This document shows, in pieces, positions 20,131 to 29,936 of a stretch of DNA of 64,000 nucleotides. Both the position numbers and the translations under genes were made by a program. Origin of the DNA: Ostreococcus mediterraneus (Eukaryota; Chlorophyta; Mamiellophyceae; Mamiellales; Bathycoccaceae); NCBI GenBank assembly GCA_012295225.1, contig WMKK01000004.1:423669-487668 (forward strand). Reading direction: 5' to 3'. The notes under the pieces are model-generated. The model had not been told where the DNA came from. It was given only the letters and a program-made list of their open reading frames with translations, and did no database searches. Within the stretch, counting starts at the first letter, position 1. Each line of letters begins with the position of its first letter.

Positions 20131-21189
20131 TCAATTGATAGACGAAGTCATCTTTACTTGAGCAAGATATTGTTGTTTTCTTCTCATCGAACTGGTGCGC
20201 ACTGGTGCTTCACGGTGCATGGCTAAGAACAGATCAGTCAGAGTGATGCTTCGCTTGAGTATTTCCTGCGCTTTAGGTATCAACGGTTCAGGTAAGCACG
20301 TGAGCGTGCTCTCGCGTTCTGTTGTACTCTGCTTATTTTGAGAGTTCTTCAGTGACCAACGCAAATATTTCGCATCACCACCAAGAGCTGAGCGGGCTGC
20401 CTCATTTGCAGCCATTGCTCTGGCGCGATCTTCCTCCTCTTGTAGAACTTTTGTAACTTTTTCTTTTAGCTGATCGTCATCATCAGGCGCGACTCGACCG
20501 CGTTTGAGCGTCTCGCCGGCTAAAATGAGAGCCTTCCGTTCCTCAGCGCACCTAAGATTTTGCCGTTCCTCCGCACTGGCGTTCAGTTGCCTCACACTTT
20601 GTCTCGGTGAGCTAACCTTGCGAGATGTCCTCGTGCGAGCACCGTGAGACCTAGATATCGTGACAACTGTATTCAAAAAGAGCTCCAAGCGTGATTTCAA
20701 GCCCATAAATGACACATCGATTACGTCATCAGTAATTCTTCTGATATTATATTTGCGCAACAAGTGTAAGCGTTGTTTCACGAACACTTCAAGATGTCTT
20801 CGCTGTGAGTTATTGGAGAGTTGTAGAGAATTGGTACGATCGCTTCTGGGGTTCCCTGTGCCGCAACCTTGTAGTTCATTCTGATGCACATTCCTTGGAC
20901 GAACGCCAACTTCAGTAACGTCTTGAAAAACTTCCTTTGAGCTTGAAACTGGAGAGCTTTTTGTGAAAAGTTCATAAGCGGCCTTTAAAACACATACACG
21001 ACGCTCTAGATAGATATCACGAAATGCATTTTGCTTGTTTACGTGACCACCAGTCTTATTGGAAAAGTACGCTTCAACGAGTGCGCCAAAACCTTCTGTG
21101 CTTTCATATTTTCTGACGTGAAGCAAGAAAGTACTCAAGTGTAACTGAGGAGTCTGCGCCTCTACGGGGTCAACCGCGATTCCGGACAT
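20131..21189 (-). CDS. TAF4: TFIID subunit TAF4-like
   Basis: A probable TAF4, the TFIID core subunit that pairs with TAF12 by a histone fold. The 352-aa frame starts at the ATG at 21189. The C-terminal half matches the TAF4 domain: a histone-fold-like region around residues 140-180, a charged linker rich in Glu/Lys, then the hallmark AANEAARSALGGDAKYLRWSL and a terminal segment ITLTDLFLAMHREAP...SMRRKQQYL. The N-terminus is short and has no recognisable TAFH domain. Identification rests mainly on the AARxALGGDxKYLxW block, which I recall as TAF4-specific. It has no intron, unlike its immediate neighbours. Confidence 0.75.
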   Translation of the reverse strand: MSGIAVDPVEAQTPQLHLSTFLLHVRKYESTEGFGALVEAYFSNKTGGHVNKQNAFRDIYLERRVCVLKAAYELFTKSSPVSSSKEVFQDVTEVGVRPRNVHQNELQGCGTGNPRSDRTNSLQLSNNSQRRHLEVFVKQRLHLLRKYNIRRITDDVIDVSFMGLKSRLELFLNTVVTISRSHGARTRTSRKVSSPRQSVRQLNASAEERQNLRCAEERKALILAGETLKRGRVAPDDDDQLKEKVTKVLQEEEDRARAMAANEAARSALGGDAKYLRWSLKNSQNKQSTTERESTLTCLPEPLIPKAQEILKRSITLTDLFLAMHREAPVRTSSMRRKQQYLAQVKMTSSIN

Positions 21190-21666
21190 CGTGATGCCGT
21201 ACGATTGTACGCTACTGTACGATTATGCCGGCTGAGAATAGAGCATACGTGGGGCGCGCAAGTGTATCGCGTTGTACAGTATAGTTCCTTGTTGCGCAAG
21301 CTTCACGATAAAACGTCTATCACACCTGCGAAATTACTGAAGACTGGTATTATTTTTTCATCTCTATTTTTAGCAACAAAGTGGAAAGTCAACTCCGAGT
21401 CAACTCGACCGCGGACTAATAACTCGTGTTGGGTAATAATCGCTCCGACTACACGCTATGACTTGTTTAATTCCTACTACTTCGATCGCGTACGTATTTA
21501 CACGGTGTACATAGAGATATTCGTAGTTCAGTATAGATAAGTCCGTCGAATAAATACAGAAGTGGTTGTGGCGACGCAGAAAGTCCAACGTACGCGTAAG
21601 ACAGCGACGCGTTCGTCGCGCACTGTGGAGCTGCTGCGGAGTTGTGCCGGAGCATAGCGGCCGAAG
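21190..21666. other. Divergent promoter region TAF4 / VTE2
   Basis: 477 bases between divergent start codons. The motif GTACGATT occurs twice close to the TAF4 start (about 21198-21230). No gene is supported. Confidence 0.4.
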
Positions 21667-23314
21667 ATGGCACCGATATTACGCGTCCACGTTCCTTTCT
21701 TGAAGATCTCGCCCTCAAAAGTTGCCCGGCGAGAGCACGACGTGTCAACTTACGAAGCCGTGCATGTTCGGAAGACCGGTACTCAACCGCGTGTGATGTC
21801 AGTTTCTACTTCTGTTGACTATCACGGAGTCTCTGCACTGGTTCGTTTTACTCGGCCACACACTGTGTTGGGTACAGTGGTATTTTCTCTAAAAGCACGC
21901 GCCGTACTCTTTCACGCTGAGTTCTTTTTGTCTAGACAAGCGTATGCTCCATGACGTTATTGGCAGCGTCACATGTTCGTATCTTTGACGTATTCGGCAT
22001 ACTCGGTCAAGTACGAAGAGAATGATCTCCATCGCATCGCGTTTTCCTAAAATACTCTGTTCCAGGCACTACTGCCCGCCGTCTTCATGAATATTGCAAT
22101 TGTCGGGCTTAATCAGGTGTATGATAAACGAATCGATATGGTACTTTTCGAATGTGCCTCATATTGTATCAATATCAACTTAGTCCCAGGTCAACAAACC
22201 GTATTTACCTATGGCAAGTGGTGAATTTAGCTCGAATACTGGACTGCTCTTGGTTTCTGCTTCTACAGCTGTCGCTTTTACGTGGGGTATCGTGTATTGC
22301 TTGCCTCACGTCGATGTGTATTAAGTAGCTTTAGGCGCTCTCAGCGAATCTACTGCGCTCATTTCAACTCTACTCGTGAGGTGGGTAGTTTTGAGTCTTA
22401 CGTGCGCTTAGATTCTCACGAAAGTACTTGTAGCCTCGTACTCGGAATACTTTATTCGGTTGATTTGAAAATGCTTCGTTGGAAGGTACTTCTGTTTTCT
22501 TGATGTTTCTGCCTTTTCTTATGATCGAAGCGCTTTCCGCTTCTTGCGGCTGGTTGCATATTATTAGTCAGAGCTCTCACTGTGCACGTCGGATTTTTTT
22601 TGCATGCTAGGTTCGAAAGTTGCTGTATGAGTTGAAGCTGCAGATTGACTTTTCACAGCCCGCAGCCCATAAATATCATACCACCATCCTTAATGCATGT
22701 CGTAGCAGTGATGACTATTTATTCTATAGTTATAGCGATTTTCAAGGCAACTTAATTAAAGCAGTAGAGCGTATATTCGTGTGAAGTTTGTGTGTAGGAT
22801 CTTCCTGATATTTCTGGCGACGCTATTCATGGGATAAGAACCATAGGGATACAGTTAGGAGCACGTTCTGAATTGGATTTCACTTGCGCGCGATCTGACC
22901 ATAAAATAGGTAAAAACGGCATTCTCGTTGTGTGTTTTTCTATTGTTTCTTGCTCAGACTTGGTATGTTGATTTATGTGAGGGCTAGAATTAAATTTATT
23001 GGCTTCTCCTCAGGGGGGCGGTGCATGGTTTTCACAGTGGCTCCATACTTAGATCTAGTGTTCTGGTGAATATGTTGAGTCAATCCATCTAATGCTAGCT
23101 GAAGCTATAAAACTTGTTAGATTACCAGCCACGTGCTCGGTGTGGTGTTTGTACTCACGAAAGCATTTAAAGTAGACTTACTGTCTTCTGCATCGCTACA
23201 CGCATATTACATGTTTATTTGGAAGGTGATTTATTTCCCATTACTCTCGAGCTACTAAATTGACAATCACAGCTTTTTTATGTGCAATATCTTCTTTTTC
23301 CATTCTTAGCGTGA
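21667..23314 (+). CDS. VTE2: Homogentisate phytyltransferase VTE2 (13 exons)
   Basis: A plastid membrane UbiA-type prenyltransferase that joins homogentisate to phytyl-PP, the committed step to tocopherols. Exons: 21667-21876, 21936-22010, 22066-22140, 22190-22286, 22329-22380, 22434-22485, 22531-22610, 22659-22746, 22798-22864, 22910-22966, 23014-23065, 23129-23225, 23273-23314; 347 aa. Introns are 42-63 nt. The one at 22747-22797 would be GC-AG. Landmarks: FTRPHTVLGT, MNIAIVGLNQVYDKRIDM (first Asp-rich motif region), VNKPYLPMASGEF, KMLRWKRFPLLAAGCILLVR, IVIAIFKDLPDISGD (second Asp motif), YYMFIWKLFYVQYLLFPF. The pattern matches plant VTE2 better than the plastoquinone enzyme HST. Exon 5 could start six bases later. 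Confidence 0.93.
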
Positions 23315-23695
23315 ACTTTATCATGAAGAAAACTCAAGTTGACAGGCAGTACACTGAGTCAGAAATCCGAACGCAGACGCATTTGCAAATCTAAATGTAT
23401 TTGCATTACTTTTGACGCACGGTGCTGATTCGAATCTAGTAGTTAATATGCATTATTATCTGTCACTTGAATCATTTTCAACTGATCATCCGTACACGTA
23501 TACAGCAAATATTCTTAGCACTTGCTAAAAAAGTTCGTCGGATAAATTGTTCGCCAGTCGGCCAAGCACAGTCGTACAATCGTGCCTGACTACTGAATTA
23601 ATAACTAATGTCAATTTGTATGCTATTAAAATCGGGTGTAACATTTTGTATACGGCCAGAGTTTATAACATGAAAACCGCGTTCTGTCCGCTTTT
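23315..23695. other. Convergent intergenic VTE2 / cyclin T
   Basis: 381 bases holding both 3' ends. A short frame near 23375-23430 reads like an ankyrin-repeat tail (ALLLTHGADSNL) but has no context on either side. Confidence 0.35.
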
Positions 23696-24714
23696 CTATA
23701 CACGGTGGTTTGCCGACTCCAATATATCGCTGTTCACCAATGTGTCTGTTTTCTCGTACAAATCAAGTATCTCGTTGCTGATTTTCTCAGATGTACTTTC
23801 ATCCATCTCAAGCGCTATGCACCAATCCTTGGGCAACTGTATCTTGACTCCCATAAACTTTGTAGCTATATGGAAGAAATGTTAATTGTTGTTGATTTAT
23901 CCCACTCACGAACTCTACGCACCTAGATATATCACAGCGTAAGCGCAATCCTTTGCGGAATGCTGAAGACACACTGTTGTCCTAAGGCTAAACAAACTAT
24001 TTTCCTATACAATATATCTGAGAGCTACGATGCATTACCTGTCGTTGGCAAAATTCCATGCTATTTGCGCCAGCTCCCGAGTACAGTTTTCGGAAATGTA
24101 GCCTAAAATCTGCATTTCTTTCACTGTGCTCAGTAAGTACTTGTAAGGGTGTTCGATGTTAAAATCAAAAGCCAGCGTATGTAACAGCAGTCTCTCAGCG
24201 CGCAACACAAGCTCTCTCTGCTCTTGTACGAAATTCTACGAAAATCTATTAAGACAGCATGAGTAGCGCGGTTGACGTCACTTACCGCGTCTGCAGTGAG
24301 TAACTTGACTGCGTCTTCTCCGCGGTGTCTTACAGTTAGCGATACTTTGAGTAAGTCGCTAAGTGATTTTGGTGTTTCTTCAACCTTTCCCGCAAGAAAC
24401 ATGCAAGCTGTCGCTATGATCTGCGGAAGAAAATGTTTAGACAAGCTAAAAACCCGTTCTTTTAGTTAACCGCACGTGTAGATCACTCTGTTGAGCTTCG
24501 TGACGCCGCACAGCGTAAAATCGGTGGCAAAATACCACAGCTGTGGCGATGGTTAACTGGGGCCTATTGGAATTTGATTAATACACCAGCATCACCGCAC
24601 TTACACTACTTACACTTTTATCATCATGCCAACATCCTTCAGGAATTCGCAGTACGCCCAACGAAATTTCCTCGAAAGCTTCCGCGTTTCTTTTTGAATT
24701 TCCGTTTCCACCAT
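23696..24714 (-). CDS. CYCT: Cyclin T/K-type cyclin (6 exons)
   Basis: A probable regulatory partner of CDK9/CDKC in P-TEFb, which phosphorylates RNA polymerase II during elongation. The exons are 24714-24614, 24563-24476, 24420-24286, 24235-24039, 23987-23923 and 23865-23696, giving 756 nt and 251 aa. All introns are GT-AG and 50-57 nt. Cyclin box 1 contains FLKDVGMMIKVPQLTIATAV, VFCHRFY and IIATACMFLAGKVEETPKSL; box 2 contains FNIEHPYKYLL, LAQIAWNFANDSLRTTVCLQ and YLATKFMGVKIQLP. These are T/K-type signatures. The usual N-terminal Trp-Phe-Phe segment is absent; the upstream frame (RFNTDSGDISLLKD) could belong to an earlier exon, so the 5' end is uncertain. Confidence 0.88.
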
Positions 24715-25456
24715 ACCGCTCAGGAAGTCTAAAAATCCAAGAAGAGTGTATGTTACACGTTCATGTACCTTTCAATAGGCTAATGTCTCCTGAGTCGGTA
24801 TTGAAACGTCGCGCGACAGAACTACCGGTGGGAACCGCCGCTCGTCTAGGACGTTAGCGAGTCAACCGCCGACTTGGTGCGTCCGGCGTGCGAGAGTGGT
24901 GCGACTCAATTTAACAGGATTACATGCATACTTCATACTCGAAAGCACTAAGCGAAGTTTATTTACATCTGGAGATGAAAAATCCCAAACATGAGATATA
25001 CTTAGCACAAACCCCAAAGTACGTGCATCAAATGTTGTTTGCGCGACTAGACTCCTCGTCCTCGTCCTCGTACAAGGACGAAACACGTTTTTTGTCGTAA
25101 CTTTTGCGTTTTTGATTTCACCTGGCACGACTGCACGACTCGAAGACGCTTCCACACGCTTGGTAAACACGCGCACATTTGATAACTGGACGAACGCTGA
25201 TTTTGCGTTGTAAAGCACCGCAATAGTAGAGTAAGTACGCTGTTATCTGTGAGCGCGTATCTACTCCCCCAATAATCGAAGATATTCGATAACGCAGCTG
25301 TTACCGACGATCGCAAGTGTACGCGACCTAAAACTTCTTTAAATAAACACCGGATTTCTCAAGAAACTTCTTCGAATAATTTACGAACAAGTACTCTCAG
25401 AAGTTGAACTTGTTTTAATTTCTGCGGATAAGGTGTACGGAGTGTGCTGACAGAAT
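24715..25456. other. Upstream region of cyclin T and of the fusion gene
   Basis: 742 bases. A long minus-strand frame (25218-24862) has no ATG and resembles nothing I know. The stretch 24772-24850 may hold an earlier cyclin T exon ending at a GTACAT donor, with a 43-nt intron before ATG-containing exon 24714. Otherwise I see nothing. Confidence 0.35.
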
Positions 25457-28216
25457 ATGACAGCGCAACTTAAAATGAACGTAATTGCAGCCAGGACAAA
25501 TGTGCAGGTCGTCAAAGTGAAACATCGATGCGAAGTTGCTCAATCAGCATTTAACCGCAGGAGACCGACCGCTGATGTGCCAACGAACGAAGAATGTGAA
25601 CTCGTGCAACGTGAATCACCTCGACGTGTCGCCACTGCCAGCAAACAAGCAGAGGTTACCCTCCTCAGCGTCAAAAATATTTATCCCACTGACACTGACT
25701 ATGGAGAACATGCCGCGGCATTCCTAAGTGGGAATTTTACGCCCGTTGGCAGAGAGTGCACAGCTGTGTTATCGGACGTACGCGATCAAGACCAGATACT
25801 GAAGAACGATCGAGTCCAATTGACAGGAACTATTCCAGTGGATTTTCCAACCGGGCAATTCGCATATGTGGGACCAAATCCAAAATTTCCACTGAATCAT
25901 TACAAAAAATGGGGCGATGGACCTGGACAGCGAGCATCAGGACTTGGTATCGGTTGGCATCACTGGTTTGAGGGTGATGGGATGATTTTCGCTCTGACAT
26001 TCAAGGCAGACGGTAGTATCATTTATCGAAATCGCTATGTCCGAACCGACAGCTGGAAGCTGGAATCTATGCGACAGACGCGCATTTTTCGTCCTCTCAT
26101 GAATGCCGATGGTGCAACGTTCCTGTATAATGCTGCCTGTAATTTTGTAGAGACTGGATCGTTTTTAAAGGACAGTGCGAATACTGCTTTATTCTATTAC
26201 GCTGGGAAAATGTTATCTCTACAAGATACACAAGATCCATGGGAAGTCGATCCACACACCTTGAAGACGGTCGGTCGCTGCACATTTAATGGGAGTTTCC
26301 CTTTGAAGCTCCCGTTTACAGCACATCCCAAAATTGCACCCTCTAACGGTGACATGATTTTTTTTGGTTTCAATCCCGTGAGCCCTCCGCATTGCACAAT
26401 CGGCGCGATAACGCCATCAGGCAACGTTAGAGCGCTGAAACCACTTTGGTCATCGATAGTCGGTAGTATTTTCATGCATGACTTCGTTGTCACAAATAAG
26501 TACACCATACTCTATGAGGGCAGTATGGACATTGAACCAGTTCGCCAGATTATTGGAAGGCACCCACTTCAGTATAATGAAAATAGAATCGCTAGGTTCG
26601 GCTTACTGCCTCGTGATGAGGTCAATTCAAAACACGGAGACGTGGTTTGGTACGACTGTAGCTCTGCACAGTCAGTATTTCACTTCGTAAATGCTTGGGA
26701 AGAAATCGATGAGAATGACAACTTAGTCATCGTTATTATTGGAGTACGCGAGGACGGGTTTTTCCACAACGCTCTCAAAGCAAAAGGAGCGCGCGACTGG
26801 ATTAAATCGGCCACGCTGAAGCAAGAACCCATACCTAGGATGCATGAGTGGCGAATAAGTGTGGGATCAGGGGCTGTAGAAGAAACTTTTTTATTTAACA
26901 TCGCAGTAGAAACGCCACGTATCAATGATGCATATGGTGGCAAGCGTAACCGTTACGCGTATGCTGGTAGAATACACACTGAATCACTTGTTGAAGACGC
27001 GCAGCTCAAATTTAATGGTATCGTCAAGTTCGATTTGCACGAAAGGAAGCAACAAGTCTATGAGCATGCACCAGGTATATATGGAATGGAGCCGCAGTTC
27101 ATTGCACGCGAAGATGCCGACTCAGAAGATGATGGCTGGCTAGTAATGTATATCCACGATGAAAATGGTCCGGACTTAGGCACAAGTTATTGTGCGATAT
27201 TTGACGCAAGAAATATTATGGCTGGCCCACTAGCCAAAATAGCTGTTCCGGAACGAGTCCCTTATGGCGCACACGCGTTGTGGATGCCATTATCAAATTC
27301 AACTGAGGCCACGCTTTCGAGTTCCGCTGCAAATACATATCAAAGTGTGAAGATAAACGCACCAAAGAAGTATGCCTTTCGGGCGGAACAAATAGAGGAC
27401 TTGTTAAAAGCGGTAACAGTTGGCGTAGCTCGTGGTGCGTCTGGACTTTTCATGCATGGCTGGCGGCCTGGAGTAAAAAAGGATAGCCCAGAATATTACT
27501 CATTCGCCAGAAGTTTTGGGATGAGATTAGCTGAGCAGGGCCGCGTCGGCTCGGTGAGGAAAAAAGAAATTTTGGATGAGATATACACGGGTTTCCCTGC
27601 CTCACCAAAACTGGTCCTGTATGATATTGAAGGGAATTCCGAATGCAAAGTCGTTCGAGAAGCTTTGAGCATTTTAGATATATGCTGTCTCATCAAGCCC
27701 TGTCCACACGGCGCCGTTCGTCATCAAGGCGAAGCTGCCGCTTTGGTGCATAATACAGAAACAGTCAAATTTCCAGTATTATTGGACGTCAGCACAGGTG
27801 ACGTGTTCTCGGGCGCCAAGGAGATATTGAACCATTTGTACATAGTTTACTTGGATGGTGCACGACCACCGTCACATTTGAGTACAAAAGCTGCTGATAT
27901 TGCTCTCCGTGTAGGAGGTAAAAAGGAAGTTGACTCTTGTTATGCATCCCCTACAAAGATGCCAGTCGTGCCCTTGACTCTATGGGCGTATGAAGCAAGT
28001 CCATTTTGTGCCGTCGTGCGTGACAAATTATGTGAAATGGAACTTCCGTATATTCTCAGACCATGTGCCCGGGCAAGCGTGCGCAGAGACCAGCTGCAGA
28101 AGAGAACAGGTACTTTTCAAGTCCCGTATCTGGAAGACCCGAACACAAACGTAAATCTTTTCGAGAGTGCTGAGATCATAGAATATATTGAATCTCAATA
28201 CGGTGTTGAGTCATAG
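25457..28216 (+). CDS. Carotenoid cleavage oxygenase fused to tandem thioredoxin/GST-N-like domains
   Basis: An uninterrupted 919-aa frame from an ATG at 25457. Residues ~85-630 are a carotenoid cleavage oxygenase of the CCD/RPE65 family, with all four expected iron-binding histidine contexts: GWHHWFEGDGM, TAHPKIAP, MHDFVVT and GAHALWMP. Residues ~633-715 are a linker region (GASGLFMHGW) like that preceding plant tandem GST_N proteins. Two thioredoxin-fold modules follow, at ~717-800 (LVLYDIEGNSECKVVREAL) and ~838-916 (LTLWAYEASPFCAVVRDKL...FQVPYLEDPNTN). In each only the second cysteine of a CxxC-like site remains. Plants encode the tandem module as a separate protein. The substrate carotenoid is unknown. 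Confidence 0.85.
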   Translation: MTAQLKMNVIAARTNVQVVKVKHRCEVAQSAFNRRRPTADVPTNEECELVQRESPRRVATASKQAEVTLLSVKNIYPTDTDYGEHAAAFLSGNFTPVGRECTAVLSDVRDQDQILKNDRVQLTGTIPVDFPTGQFAYVGPNPKFPLNHYKKWGDGPGQRASGLGIGWHHWFEGDGMIFALTFKADGSIIYRNRYVRTDSWKLESMRQTRIFRPLMNADGATFLYNAACNFVETGSFLKDSANTALFYYAGKMLSLQDTQDPWEVDPHTLKTVGRCTFNGSFPLKLPFTAHPKIAPSNGDMIFFGFNPVSPPHCTIGAITPSGNVRALKPLWSSIVGSIFMHDFVVTNKYTILYEGSMDIEPVRQIIGRHPLQYNENRIARFGLLPRDEVNSKHGDVVWYDCSSAQSVFHFVNAWEEIDENDNLVIVIIGVREDGFFHNALKAKGARDWIKSATLKQEPIPRMHEWRISVGSGAVEETFLFNIAVETPRINDAYGGKRNRYAYAGRIHTESLVEDAQLKFNGIVKFDLHERKQQVYEHAPGIYGMEPQFIAREDADSEDDGWLVMYIHDENGPDLGTSYCAIFDARNIMAGPLAKIAVPERVPYGAHALWMPLSNSTEATLSSSAANTYQSVKINAPKKYAFRAEQIEDLLKAVTVGVARGASGLFMHGWRPGVKKDSPEYYSFARSFGMRLAEQGRVGSVRKKEILDEIYTGFPASPKLVLYDIEGNSECKVVREALSILDICCLIKPCPHGAVRHQGEAAALVHNTETVKFPVLLDVSTGDVFSGAKEILNHLYIVYLDGARPPSHLSTKAADIALRVGGKKEVDSCYASPTKMPVVPLTLWAYEASPFCAVVRDKLCEMELPYILRPCARASVRRDQLQKRTGTFQVPYLEDPNTNVNLFESAEIIEYIESQYGVES

Positions 28217-28491
28217 ACATTATTGTATTTTAATTGTATTATGTTCACGGTTCGTGGAGCAAGTTGGCTTAGACCGTTACTAACTACGCGCTTCATACCA
28301 AGTGATCGGATCTTGAGATCAGAGAACCTACCTGCCGAACTACGTGGCGTCGTCGCGTGCGTGTGGTGCCACATGGTCACCGGTATACGGGCAGGTCGCC
28401 CAGACACAGCGGCGACGTAAGATCAGTTCGACACCACTCATTGATCGCGAAAGCTAAGCTGCGACAACGCGTGTAGCCGGAGGGGATCACT

Positions 28492-29934
28492 ATGCTACTC
28501 TCCGTGTTCGGCAGTGCAGTTCCGAGAACCGGGCGGCAACAACAACGCTCTCAACGCCCCAAGCCACAGCGTGTCTATCCTGTAACACGCGTGTATTCAG
28601 AATACGCGCGCTTTTCGATCGAGCTTCAGAAACCACTAGGCTTGATCCTTGGAACTACTGCTGACTTGGGAGCTGTTGTAGAGGATATAGTTCCTGGTGG
28701 CAACGCGGACAAACTTGGCAACGTTCAAGTCGGCGATATGATAAGCAAAGTTACAACTATAGATGGTATCGTGGACTGCGAGAACATGGATTTCGATGTG
28801 ATCATCTCACTGCTTGCGGAAGCGAGCTCAACGGTTGAGTTAGAGCTTAAGAGAGGGTCATCGAGTGAACAAGACGAGGAGAACAATATCGCAGCATATT
28901 GGGAACGTAAGCGCCTCGAGAAGGAGAAGGGCAAGCGCGTACTTCGAAGAACGTTAGGCGTGGAACCAGATGATATAAGAATAGTAAAAACTCTCAGTCA
29001 AGGCAACTTCGGTTCGGTGTTCACAGCACGTTGGAAGGATTCCCCTGTAATATTGAAGACCTCGAAGGCAAATGTTCTCTGGGCAGATGATCTACTTGAC
29101 GTCGAGCTTGAGATGAATGAGATCGTGCATAGAAGGGCGAAAGGTTCATGTGCAAGATTTTTGGGTTGCTGTGAAATTGATCCCCGGAGTGAAGGCGAGA
29201 TATATAATGGGAGACTGAGTGCAGGTCTATGGCTTATGTGGAGGAACGACGGACTTCAGACTTTAGGAGAAATTTTCAAATATGAGAACGAGCATTTGAT
29301 GCGAACACTCCGAGAGAATATTGGTATCGATGAAAGCGCGTTGGCGATAGTCACTATCAAGGCGTTTATCCGCCATATTTCTTCTTGCCTTTCAAGTCTA
29401 CATGCAGTTGGTGTTGTACACCGCGATGTTAAACCAGAAAACATCTTATTGGGCACAGAAGGCATCGTTTTAATAGATCTGGGAGCATCTGCGAGTTGTT
29501 TGAGTGAGATAGTTAACTATTACCGCGGACCCGGACCTGCGGATCCGCTGTACTGTGCTCCCGATGAAAATTATTTACTCCCGTTGAGTGCGCCGGAGCC
29601 GAACTTGCAAAATGCGGCTGAACTATGGGACAAATTCAAACCTGACCGCTTCGATGCGTTCAGTCTTGGTATCATATTTCTGCAGCTCTGTGTTGTGCAA
29701 CTTCGCGACAAAGTCATTCTAGAACGATTCATTCAAGAGTTAAGCATTTGCTCCCTCGATCTGAAAGTGTGGAAAGCGAGTCTCAACAAATTTTCATCAC
29801 AGGAAACGGCACTACTGGACTCTGATAACGGGGCAGGGTGGGACTTTGCAAGCACCTTGGTATGTGCACGTGAATTACGGGTTTCATTATCACAAGTACA
29901 ATCGCATAGCTTCATCATGACTAATGGCACTTGA
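28492..29934 (+). CDS. PDZ-domain protein kinase, probably plastid
   Basis: A 480-aa protein from the ATG at 28492. A basic N-terminal ~35 residues could be a transit peptide. Residues ~42-120 form a PDZ-like domain (PLGLILGTTADLGAVVEDIVPGG...VGDMI). A Glu/Lys-rich linker leads to a kinase domain (~160-480): glycine loop LSQGNFGSVFTARW, catalytic Lys in VILKTSK, HRDVKPENILL and DLGAS in place of DFG. The segment after DLG (ADPLYCAPDENYLLP) resembles STN7/STN8-type thylakoid kinases, where DLG or DFG variants also occur. PDZ plus kinase in one chain is uncommon. It ends two bases from the stop of the convergent hydroxylase gene. Confidence 0.75.
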   Translation: MLLSVFGSAVPRTGRQQQRSQRPKPQRVYPVTRVYSEYARFSIELQKPLGLILGTTADLGAVVEDIVPGGNADKLGNVQVGDMISKVTTIDGIVDCENMDFDVIISLLAEASSTVELELKRGSSSEQDEENNIAAYWERKRLEKEKGKRVLRRTLGVEPDDIRIVKTLSQGNFGSVFTARWKDSPVILKTSKANVLWADDLLDVELEMNEIVHRRAKGSCARFLGCCEIDPRSEGEIYNGRLSAGLWLMWRNDGLQTLGEIFKYENEHLMRTLRENIGIDESALAIVTIKAFIRHISSCLSSLHAVGVVHRDVKPENILLGTEGIVLIDLGASASCLSEIVNYYRGPGPADPLYCAPDENYLLPLSAPEPNLQNAAELWDKFKPDRFDAFSLGIIFLQLCVVQLRDKVILERFIQELSICSLDLKVWKASLNKFSSQETALLDSDNGAGWDFASTLVCARELRVSLSQVQSHSFIMTNGT

Positions 29935-29936
29935 GC

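Noticed and set aside
23375-23430. Ankyrin-like string ALLLTHGADSNL between VTE2 and cyclin T
   Set aside because: One repeat end without neighbours, in the 3' flanks of two convergent genes; most likely chance.
24862-25218. 118-codon minus-strand frame upstream of cyclin T
   Set aside because: No ATG start, no recognisable similarity, and composition like the surrounding non-coding sequence.
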